From Thermoflexales bacterium (GTDB taxonomy: Bacteria; Chloroflexota; Anaerolineae; J036; Brachytrichaceae), in contig JAGOCU010000096.1 of NCBI GenBank assembly GCA_017998555.1, positions 1 to 7,687 of the forward strand: DNA of 7,687 bases, written 5' to 3'. How positions within the stretch are numbered: the stretch's first letter is position 1; every line of letters begins with the position of its first letter. Shown here piece after piece: positions 1 to 4,861 of this stretch. Both the position numbers and the translations under genes were made by a program. The notes under the pieces are model-generated. The model saw only the letters and a list, made by a program, of their open reading frames with translations, had not been told where the DNA came from and did no database searches.

Positions 1-1122
1 CTGGGCCTCGCGACCGGCCTCGAGCGAGGCGCTGAAAAGGATCTTCTGGAACAGCCCGGCGTCGATGACGCCCGAGCACGAGAACGAGACCAGCACCCCG
101 CCCGGCTTGACCAGGGCCAGGCCAATCCGATTCAGGTCCTTGTAGGCCCGGGCCGCCCGGTCGATCTGGCCGGTGTTGTGGGCGAACTTGGGCGGGTCGA
201 GGATCACCACGTCGAAGCGCTCTCCGCCCGCCCGCCAGGCCCGCAACTGCTCGAAGGCATCGGCCTGGACCTGGGTCGAACGACCGGCGAACCCGTTGGC
301 GGCCAGGGCGGTCTCGGCAAGCTGCAGCGCGTCGGCCGATGAGTCGAGGTTGGTCACGTGCGCGGCGCCGGCCGCGAGCGCATGCGCGGCAAAAGCGCCG
401 GTGAAGGAGAAGGCGTTGAGGACGGTGGCCCCCGCGCAGTAGCGGGCGACCCGGGCCCGGTTGTCGCGCTGGTCGAGATAGAAACCGGTCTTCTGCCCGC
501 TCCGCAGGTCGACCTGGAACGTCAGCCCGCCCTCGCGAAACGCGACTGGCGCATCGGGGGCCGTCCCGCGCGCGACGGCGAAGGCCGGCCCCATCGGCTT
601 CGAGCCCGGCCGCTCGTGGCGCATGCGCTCGTCGTCGTCGCGCTCGATGATGCAAACTGGCTTGAGCGCCGCGTCGAGGGTGTCGACGATGACGTCGTGG
701 GCGTTCCCGGCCGCCAGCGTCGACAGGTGCAGCACGATGTGGCCGGCGTAGTCGTCGGCGATCAGCCCGGGCAGCCCGTCGCTCTCGCCAAAGATCAGCC
801 GGCGCGCGTTGGTCTCGCGCAAGCCCGGGTCGACCGCGCGGCGGGCGATGGCGGCCCGAATCCGGGCCGCCCACAGCGCATCGTCGATGGCCTCGGTTTC
901 GTCCCAGGTCATCAGCCGGACCGCGATCTGAGCCTGCTGGTTGATGATCCCGCGGGCGACCCATTCGCCATGGTTGTCGATGACATCGACAGCCATGCCA
1001 TCCTTGGGCCGGCCTTGCACGTCCTTGATCGCGCCGGCGAACAGGCGCGGATGGCGCAGGCGAACCGACTTGTCGCGCCCGCTCTTCAGGATGACCTGGG
1101 CGGGCCCGGCGTCCAGGGTCAA
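1..1122 (-). CDS. rlmI: RlmI-type 23S rRNA m5C methyltransferase (3' end outside window)
   Basis: Class I SAM-dependent methyltransferase of the RlmI family, which methylates a cytosine of 23S rRNA (C1962 in E. coli) at C5 in the cytoplasm. 374 codons are visible. From memory the protein is colinear with E. coli RlmI (396 aa), so about 30 C-terminal residues should lie left of the window. An N-terminal PUA-like domain (residues about 9-80, with GRDKSVRLRHPRLFAGAI) is followed by the family motif FGESDGLPGLIADDY, then QKTGFYLDQR at 210-219, SAM-binding motif I VLNAFSFTG at 234-242, motif IV DPPKF at 309-313, and SFSCSG with candidate catalytic Cys349. No ATG precedes the PUA domain; the first in-frame ATG is codon 43, inside it. 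I choose TTG at 1122, which overlaps the caspase TGA (TTGA) and has GGGAG 8 nt upstream. Family is near certain; the exact target base is inferred. Confidence 0.93.
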   Translation of the reverse strand, partial: MTLDAGPAQVILKSGRDKSVRLRHPRLFAGAIKDVQGRPKDGMAVDVIDNHGEWVARGIINQQAQIAVRLMTWDETEAIDDALWAARIRAAIARRAVDPGLRETNARRLIFGESDGLPGLIADDYAGHIVLHLSTLAAGNAHDVIVDTLDAALKPVCIIERDDDERMRHERPGSKPMGPAFAVARGTAPDAPVAFREGGLTFQVDLRSGQKTGFYLDQRDNRARVARYCAGATVLNAFSFTGAFAAHALAAGAAHVTNLDSSADALQLAETALAANGFAGRSTQVQADAFEQLRAWRAGGERFDVVILDPPKFAHNTGQIDRAARAYKDLNRIGLALVKPGGVLVSFSCSGVIDAGLFQKILFSASLEAGREAQ

Positions 1123-1967
1123 GGCGCAATCTCCCGGTTGCGATTGGTCGCGTCGACCTCGAGTTGCGGCACTTGCTTGAAGCCGGCCCGCTTCAGGTTG
1201 ACCCGAATCTGATCGCGGACCTTGGCCCGGCTGAGTTTGTTGTCGCTTTCGCGCACGGCCTTGAGGAAGTAGTAGGTGAAGGCGCCGCTGTAGCGCCCGT
1301 CGAAATGCGCATCGGCGCTGGTCTGGTCGGCCCGGCAACCCGTCCACAGGATGTGATGGCGCGAAGCCAGTCCGTCGATCCCGCGGCGCTTGGTGTTGAG
1401 CGCGTGCAGCGTGCGCGGGGCCTCAAAGGCCTGATACGACGGGGGCGGCAGCCAGCGCGGCCTCGGATGGAAGGGCGAGAGCATCATGGCCGGATCGTCG
1501 GCCTTGAGCCCGGTTCCGCTGTGGCAGGTGTCGAGGTAGACCTCGAGCAGGGTCGTGGGCGGCAGTTCAAGAAAGAGATCATGCAGCTCATCGTCGACGA
1601 TGATGGTATTCGGATCCCACTGCCCGCCTTTGGCGGCTGTGTCATAGGGGCAGAAGGCCTCATCCCACTTGTCGGCCTCATCCCCATTCAGGTCCGGGAC
1701 CTGGGTGCCGTGGGACGAGAAGCTGAAGACGAGATAGTTCGCCCGGCCCGCCTTGGCCTCGTCGACCATGAAGCGCAGGCCGGCCATGACGGCCGCCTTG
1801 GTCGCCTTGGCGTCGGTCAAGAGGGCGACATCGGCTTCGGCGAAGCCCAGCTTCTCTTTGAGCAGCAGGGTCATATCGTTGGCGTCATTGACGCAGCCCT
1901 GCAGCGTCGCAGTCGGCAGATTCTTGAACTTGTTAATGCCCACGCACAGGGCGCGCCGGTTACCCAT
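1119..1967 (-). CDS. Caspase-fold peptidase (family C14, bacterial orthocaspase/metacaspase)
   Basis: Predicted cysteine peptidase of clan CD, 282 aa, consisting of little more than the catalytic domain. It has no signal peptide, membrane segment or added adaptor domain, so it is probably cytosolic. The N-terminus RRALCVGINKF and the GCVNDANDM motif are typical of metacaspase-like proteins. The catalytic dyad is visible: His86 in SFSSHGTQVPDLNGDE and Cys148 in EVYLDTCHSGTG. Asp125-Asp126 and the acidic stretch DEADKWDEAFCPYD resemble the Ca-binding or substrate-pocket region of type I metacaspases. A p10-like part follows (GCRADQTSADAHFDGRYSGAFTYYF, 210-234, split here as GCRADQTSADA and HFDGRYSGAFTYYF). 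The ATG at 1967 is chosen over one nine codons upstream because AGGAGG lies 6 nt before it. Known relatives cleave after Arg or Lys; specificity here is not provable. It is first in an operon with the rRNA methyltransferase. Its physiological role is unknown. Confidence 0.92.
   Translation of the reverse strand: MGNRRALCVGINKFKNLPTATLQGCVNDANDMTLLLKEKLGFAEADVALLTDAKATKAAVMAGLRFMVDEAKAGRANYLVFSFSSHGTQVPDLNGDEADKWDEAFCPYDTAAKGGQWDPNTIIVDDELHDLFLELPPTTLLEVYLDTCHSGTGLKADDPAMMLSPFHPRPRWLPPPSYQAFEAPRTLHALNTKRRGIDGLASRHHILWTGCRADQTSADAHFDGRYSGAFTYYFLKAVRESDNKLSRAKVRDQIRVNLKRAGFKQVPQLEVDATNRNREIAP
1131..1135 (-). promoter_or_regulatory. Shine-Dalgarno supporting the TTG start of the methyltransferase
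   Basis: GGGAG on the minus strand lies 8 nt before the TTG at 1122, inside the last codons of the caspase gene. It supports a TTG start and translational coupling, and it keeps the PUA domain complete. Confidence 0.6.
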
Positions 1968-1973
1968 GATTGG

Positions 1974-1979
1974 CCTCCT
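1974..1979 (-). promoter_or_regulatory. Shine-Dalgarno that fixes the caspase start
   Basis: A perfect AGGAGG on the minus strand, 6 nt before the ATG at 1967. It lies inside the longer reading frame that would begin at 1994, so the shorter protein starting MGNRRALCVG is the better model. Confidence 0.85.
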
Positions 1980-2009
1980 GATCGCAAAACACAAAGAACC
2001 CCAGACGAA

Positions 2010-2069
2010 CCTGTCTTCCGGAGGCGATGTCCCCGCCGTGGCGGGGACATCGCCTCCGGACTGGTTTTG
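2010..2069 (+). repeat. Long hairpin element, copy A (21-bp perfect stem)
   Basis: Perfect inverted repeat with arms 2017-2037 and 2040-2060 (2-nt spacer; realistically about 20 bp with a 4-nt loop). The loop-proximal core is CCCCGCC/GGCGGGG. It is flanked by CCTGT on the left (2010-2014) and ACTGGTTTTG on the right (2060-2069). The same two flanks, in opposite orientation, surround the hairpin at 6117-6190, so I treat the two as copies of one repeat type. It lies between divergent genes, upstream of the caspase start, and follows no gene end, so it is not an obvious terminator. It could be part of the caspase 5' leader or a dispersed REP-like element. Confidence 0.8.
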
Positions 2070-2121
2070 CCGGTAGTTCTGCGGTATCCTCGGACGCCCT
2101 TATGGTAACTCCGGACGCGAT

Positions 2122-2149
2122 TTGACACAAGCGCCGGGCCGCGTATAAT
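2122..2149 (+). promoter_or_regulatory. Sigma-70 promoter of the L21-L27-L31 operon
   Basis: Consensus -35 TTGACA at 2122-2127 and consensus -10 TATAAT at 2144-2149, separated by 16 bp. Transcription should start near 2156, giving a 5' leader of about 100 nt before the L21 start codon. A perfect match in both hexamers fits the strong expression expected of ribosomal protein genes. Confidence 0.88.
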
Positions 2150-2155
2150 CAGCAG

Positions 2156-2255
2156 GCTAATTTGAAGGTCAAAGCCGCGGCCAATGCCGCGCTCCAGGCG
2201 AGGGGAATGGACCAATTGCCTGGGCGAGAATGGCCGTCAAACTGAGGAAAACAAC
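2156..2255 (+). promoter_or_regulatory. Possibly structured 5' leader of rplU
   Basis: About 100 nt of untranslated leader. Visible stems are TTTGA/TCAAA around 2161-2173, CGCGGC/GCCGCG at 2176-2181 and 2186-2191 with a CAAT loop, and CCAGGC/GCCTGG at 2194-2199 and 2218-2223. Ribosomal operons are often autoregulated through such leaders, and a leader motif for L21 is known in Firmicutes. I cannot match this sequence to it. The stems are short and could be chance at this GC content. Confidence 0.35.
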
Positions 2256-2555
2256 ATGTATGCAGTAGTTCAAGTCGGCGGCCGCCAATATCGCGTGTCG
2301 CCGGGCGACGAGATCCTCGTCGAGAAGCTGGACCAGCCAGCCGGGAGCGACATCAAGCTTCCCGTCCTTTTGTGGTCGGATGACGCTGGCCTGAAGATCG
2401 GCCGGCCGCTGGTGGAGGGCGCCGAAATGGCCGCCAGCATCATGGGTGACGAGAAGGGCGAGAAACTGATCGTCTTCAAGTACCACCCCAAGAAGCGCTA
2501 TCGCCTCAAGAAGGGTCATCGCCAAACGTATACCCGCTTGAAGTTCGCAGCGTAG
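2256..2555 (+). CDS. rplU: 50S ribosomal protein L21
   Basis: Large-subunit ribosomal protein that binds 23S rRNA, 99 aa, a normal length for L21 (about 100). The N-terminus MYAVVQVGGRQYRVSPGDEI is the family signature, and the basic C-terminal segment (residues 73-97: VFKYHPKKRYRLKKGHRQ, then TYTRLKF) is the conserved rRNA-binding end. The reading frame is open for 24 codons further upstream, but the ATG at 2256 gives the standard L21 start and has GAGG 8 nt before it. First gene of an operon with L27 and L31, driven by the consensus promoter at 2122-2149. The next gene starts 13 nt after the stop. Confidence 0.98.
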   Translation: MYAVVQVGGRQYRVSPGDEILVEKLDQPAGSDIKLPVLLWSDDAGLKIGRPLVEGAEMAASIMGDEKGEKLIVFKYHPKKRYRLKKGHRQTYTRLKFAA

Positions 2556-2568
2556 GGAGACACCAGAC

Positions 2569-2841
2569 ATGGCACACAAAAAAGGCGGAAGCAGCAGCAC
2601 CAACGGCCGGGACAGCACCGCGCAGCGGCTCGGCGTGAAAGTCTACGGGGGCGAGGTCATCCGGTCGGGTGGCATCATCATTCGGCAGCGCGGCACCCTG
2701 GTCAAGGCCGGCGTCAACGTCGGCGTTGGCAAAGATCACACCCTGTTCGCCACGTCGGACGGCGTGGTGACGTTCGAGACCCTGCCCACCGGACGCAAGC
2801 GCGTCTCGGTGATGCCTGCCCAGGCGCAGGCGCAGGCGTAG
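2569..2841 (+). CDS. rpmA: 50S ribosomal protein L27
   Basis: Large-subunit protein whose N-terminus reaches the peptidyl-transferase centre; 90 aa. It begins directly with MAHKKGGSSSTNGRDS, so it lacks the cleaved N-terminal extension found in Firmicutes L27. The core GVKVYGGEVIRSGGIIIRQ and the VGVGKDHTLFA motif are typical. The last residues PAQAQAQA are encoded by three tandem CAGGCG units (2821-2838) running into the stop codon, making the tail a few residues longer than the usual length of about 85. AGGGAG at 2554-2559, overlapping the L21 stop codon, lies 9 nt before the ATG. The L21-L27 pair is one of the most conserved bacterial gene orders. Confidence 0.98.
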   Translation: MAHKKGGSSSTNGRDSTAQRLGVKVYGGEVIRSGGIIIRQRGTLVKAGVNVGVGKDHTLFATSDGVVTFETLPTGRKRVSVMPAQAQAQA

Positions 2842-2854
2842 GAAAGGCGGCGAC

Positions 2855-3181
2855 ATGAAACCCAATATCCATCCCAAGTATTTTCACGACGCCAAGGTCT
2901 TTGTCGGCGGCCAGCTCGTCGGCACGGTCGGCTCGACCAAACCCGAGCTGCATCTCGACGTGTGGTCGGGCACCCATCCGTTCTACACGGGTGAGCAGCG
3001 CATCATCGACACCGAGGGCCAGGTCGATCGCTTCCAGAAGCGGCTCGAGCGCCGCAGCTCCGATTCGGTGACCAAGGTCGAGAAGCAGGTCAAGCGCCGG
3101 GCCAAGCGCCAGATCGCCGAGTTCGTCGACGATATCGATACGCCCGCCGCGCCGGCCGAAACCGACGCTTCGGACGAATAG
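2855..3181 (+). CDS. rpmE: 50S ribosomal protein L31, cysteine-free and C-terminally extended
   Basis: Large-subunit protein near the central protuberance and an intersubunit bridge. Residues 1-64 are a clear L31 (MKPNIHPKYF, HPFYTGEQRIIDTEGQVDRF), but the four cysteines that hold zinc in the classical form are absent. The usual D-V-C-S-K-C-H-P-F reads DVWSGTHPF here (residues 35-43), so this is a C-minus, zinc-independent type. At 108 aa it is about 40 residues longer than common L31. Residues 65-90 are strongly basic and probably helical (KVEKQVKRRAKRQIAEF), and the last 18 residues are acidic and alanine/proline-rich (VDDIDTPAAPAETDASDE). It starts 13 nt after L27, with a GGAAAGG site between, and ends 10 nt before the terminator hairpin. 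In many bacteria obgE follows L27; here L31 takes that place. Confidence 0.95.
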   Translation: MKPNIHPKYFHDAKVFVGGQLVGTVGSTKPELHLDVWSGTHPFYTGEQRIIDTEGQVDRFQKRLERRSSDSVTKVEKQVKRRAKRQIAEFVDDIDTPAAPAETDASDE

Positions 3182-3191
3182 TTGAAAGATT

Positions 3192-3243
3192 GCAAAAAGA
3201 CCCCCGTGCCCCGGCATCTGCCGGGGCACGGGGGTCTTTTTGC
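3192..3243. terminator. Bidirectional intrinsic terminator between L31 and HU genes
   Basis: Perfect 24-bp stem (3192-3215 paired with 3220-3243) with loop ATCT. The loop-proximal core is CCCCGGC/GCCGGGG, and the stem base carries A5 on the left and T5 on the right. Transcription in either direction therefore gives a GC-rich hairpin followed by a U-run. It sits 10 nt after the L31 stop and 17 nt beyond the HU stop, so it can serve both convergent genes. Confidence 0.93.
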
Positions 3244-3260
3244 GTCTAGCAGTCGAACCG

Positions 3261-3578
3261 CTACTTGATCTGGTCCTTGAGACCCTTGAGGAAGCGGGCG
3301 GTGACCTTCATGCTGGCCGGCTTGGCCTTGACGTCCATCATCTCGCCGGGCTTGAAGGGGTTGGCCTTCTTGCCCGCCTTGGTGGCCGGCTTCTTCTTCG
3401 ACGAAACCTTCATCACGCCGGGGAGCACGAACTTCATCGGGCCCTTCTGGCTCAGTTCCTTGACCATCAGCTCGCTCAGGGTGTCGAGCACGCCATTGAT
3501 CTGGACCTTGGTCAGCCCGGACTTCTCGGACAGGTGTCCGACGATCTGCGACTTCGTCATCTGCTTCTTGTCTGCCAT
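3261..3578 (-). CDS. HU/IHF-family DNA-binding protein
   Basis: Nucleoid-associated, DNA-bending protein, 105 aa against about 90 for E. coli HU. The N-terminal helical part (residues 7-45, MTKSQIVGHLSEKSGLTK and following VQINGVLDTLSELM) is the dimerisation body. It is followed by the beta-arm, where GKKANPFKPGE (69-79) replaces the canonical G-R-N-P-x-T-G-E, with Pro73 at the position of the DNA-intercalating proline. The arm start is unusually lysine-rich (SSKKKPATKAGKK). The C-terminus KAKPASMKVTARFLKGLK matches the closing helix of an HU subgroup often labelled HU-like or IHF-like. Start ATG at 3578 has AGGAGA (minus strand, near 3586-3591) about 7 nt upstream. It is monocistronic and convergent with the ribosomal operon. 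I cannot tell whether this is the main HU of the cell or a paralogue. Confidence 0.93.
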   Translation of the reverse strand: MADKKQMTKSQIVGHLSEKSGLTKVQINGVLDTLSELMVKELSQKGPMKFVLPGVMKVSSKKKPATKAGKKANPFKPGEMMDVKAKPASMKVTARFLKGLKDQIK

Positions 3579-3637
3579 GTGTATTTCTCCTTGAGTTTCG
3601 CGCGTCCGAAACGTTGCCGTGCGCGCGCAATGCGATC

Positions 3638-3666
3638 ATTAACGCACAAAAATGCCTGTTGCGCAA
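3638..3666 (-). promoter_or_regulatory. Candidate promoter of the HU gene
   Basis: Minus strand: TTGCGC (3666-3661) as -35, 17 bp spacer, and GTTAAT (3643-3638) as -10, preceded by TGC as in an extended -10. Transcription would start near 3631, leaving a leader of about 50 nt. The hexamers match consensus at only 3/6 and 4/6, so position and spacing carry most of the argument. Confidence 0.35.
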
Positions 3667-3670
3667 GGGG

Positions 3671-3733
3671 TTTTCCACAGGAAACCCCCTGAAATGCCTT
3701 AAATTCAGGCTCTTTATCCCCATTTTCTCCACA
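3671..3733 (+). promoter_or_regulatory. Cluster of three DnaA-box-like sites
   Basis: TTTTCCACA (3671-3679), TTATCCCCA (3714-3722) and TTCTCCACA (3725-3733) each differ by one base from the DnaA box TTATCCACA, all on the same strand within 63 bp. They lie in one of the least GC-rich parts of the window, directly upstream of the HU gene. They may be DnaA binding sites or chance. Confidence 0.35.
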
Positions 3734-3787
3734 TCTCGTCCCCGGATTGCCCGCCGCGGGTCGGAAACCCCCATGTTTTCCGGGTAA

Positions 3788-3819
3788 TTTGCCGGAATCG
3801 GCATGCCGATTCCGGCAAA
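3788..3819. repeat. Perfect 32-bp palindrome
   Basis: Arms 3788-3803 and 3804-3819 are exactly complementary with no spacer, centred on GCATGC. It lies 97 nt before the ABC operon start. It lacks the CCCGGC core of the other hairpins and has no T-run beyond it, so an operator for a dimeric regulator is as likely as an RNA hairpin. Confidence 0.75.
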
Positions 3820-3843
3820 CAACGCGGCTCGAGATCAGTCATG

Positions 3844-3860
3844 TGACCTCGGGGTGACCT
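3844..3860 (+). promoter_or_regulatory. TGACCT direct repeat, 11-bp period, upstream of ABC operon
   Basis: TGACCT occurs at 3844-3849 and 3855-3860, one helical turn apart, 56 nt before the ATPase start codon. Such spacing is typical of sites bound on one face of the helix, but the motif is short and no regulator gene is nearby. Confidence 0.25.
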
Positions 3861-3915
3861 TCGGAACTGGCCATGCGCGCCGGGCCAGCCTAACGTAGAT
3901 CCCGGAGGAAACGCA

Positions 3916-4860
3916 ATGCCCGACATTCTCGAAACCCACGGTCTGACAAAACGCTATGGCGAGCGCCCGGCCGTGACCGATCTGTCGTTCTCGATCGGCG
4001 AGGGCGAGATCTTCAGCCTGCTCGGTCCGAACGGGGCCGGCAAGACCACCACGATTTCGATGCTCTCGACCCTGATCGCGCCGAGCGGCGGCGACGCCAC
4101 GATCGCCGGCCACTCGATCACTCGCGATCCGCAGGCCGTCCGCCGCGCTATCGGCGTGGTGCCGCAGGAAATCGCCCTGTACGACGATCTCACCGCCCAT
4201 GAAAACCTGGTCTTCTGGGGCCAGATGCAGGGCCTGAGCGGGGCTCGCCTGCGCCAGCGGATCGAGGCAGTCCTGGCCCAGATCGGCCTGGCGGACCGGG
4301 CCGGGCAGCGGGTCAAGACCTACTCGGGCGGGATGAAACGGCGGGTCAACATCGGCGTGGGGCTGCTCCACGAGCCGCGCCTGCTGTTTATGGACGAGCC
4401 AACGGTCGGGATCGACCCACAGAGCCGCCGGGCGATCCTGGACACGGTCAAGGACCTGAACCGGCAGGGCATGACCGTGCTCTACACCACCCACTACATG
4501 GAGGAGGCGGCCGAACTCTCCCATCGCATCGGGATCGTCGACCACGGCCGGATGATCGCGCTCGGCACGCTCGACGCCCTCACCCGCGCGCACGGCGAGG
4601 GCGAGTCGCTCCGCCTGCGGGTAGGCGACGATCAGAACGGGCCCGCCCTGGCCGAGGCCATCGGCCGGCTGCCCGGCGCGCTGGGGGCCGCCAGCAGCGA
4701 CGGCGAGGTGACCGCGTTGGTGACTTCGGCGTCGGACATCCTGCCGGCCGTGATCGCCACCGCGAGCGCCGCCGGCATCCGCATCCGCAACATCGACATT
4801 CAAGAGCCCAACCTGGAGGCGGTCTTTCTCCGCCTGACGGGCCGGGCCCTCCGCGACTGA
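3916..4860 (+). CDS. ABC-2 type exporter, ATP-binding subunit (drug-efflux/DrrA-like)
   Basis: ATPase that powers the exporter formed with the two permeases downstream; peripheral on the cytoplasmic face and working as a homodimer. 314 aa. One nucleotide-binding domain with Walker A GPNGAGKT (37-44), Q-loop Gln84, signature YSGGMKRR (136-143), Walker B LLFMDEP (156-162), D-loop GIDPQSR and H-loop His193. After about residue 220 comes a C-terminal extension of the DUF4162 kind, ending IDIQEPNLEAVFLRLTGR, typical of the CcmA/DrrA branch that exports drugs, lipids or polysaccharide rather than importing nutrients. GGAGG lies 7 nt before the ATG. It is followed after a single base by the first permease. 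The substrate cannot be read from the sequence. Confidence 0.96.
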   Translation: MPDILETHGLTKRYGERPAVTDLSFSIGEGEIFSLLGPNGAGKTTTISMLSTLIAPSGGDATIAGHSITRDPQAVRRAIGVVPQEIALYDDLTAHENLVFWGQMQGLSGARLRQRIEAVLAQIGLADRAGQRVKTYSGGMKRRVNIGVGLLHEPRLLFMDEPTVGIDPQSRRAILDTVKDLNRQGMTVLYTTHYMEEAAELSHRIGIVDHGRMIALGTLDALTRAHGEGESLRLRVGDDQNGPALAEAIGRLPGALGAASSDGEVTALVTSASDILPAVIATASAAGIRIRNIDIQEPNLEAVFLRLTGRALRD

Positions 4861-4861
4861 C

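Larger units (their letters stand above)
3579..3915. other. Divergent intergenic region between HU and the ABC operon
   Basis: 337 nt with no convincing gene. From left to right it holds the HU ribosome-binding site, the candidate HU promoter, an imperfect hairpin GGGGTTTTCC/GGAAACCCC at about 3667-3688, and an inverted repeat CCTGAA/TTCAGG (3688-3693 and 3704-3709). It continues with three DnaA-box-like 9-mers (3671-3733), a CGGAAA/TTTCCG repeat (3762-3767 and 3777-3782), the 32-bp palindrome at 3788-3819, and the TGACCT direct repeat at 3844-3860. I find no strong sigma-70 promoter for the ABC operon. Confidence 0.6.

Noticed and set aside
358..1212. Plus-strand frame of 284 codons
   Set aside because: Antisense to the RlmI-type methyltransferase, which is colinear with its family throughout; no motif in the plus-strand translation.
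2017..2060. Hairpin as an intrinsic terminator
   Set aside because: No gene ends near it on either strand, and the following TTTT is too short and offset from the stem.
1164..2108. Plus-strand frame of 314 codons
   Set aside because: Antisense to the caspase gene with its intact catalytic motifs, and it runs through the intergenic hairpin at 2017-2060.
2098..2127. Weak minus-strand promoter (TTGTGT, 17 bp, TACCAT) for the caspase unit
   Set aside because: Only 3/6 and 4/6 matches, and it overlaps the strong L21 -35 box; too weak to annotate without start-site data.
2821..2838. Three tandem CAGGCG units as a repeat locus
   Set aside because: They are in frame and encode the Ala-Gln tail of L27; short coding microsatellite with no sign of a separate role.
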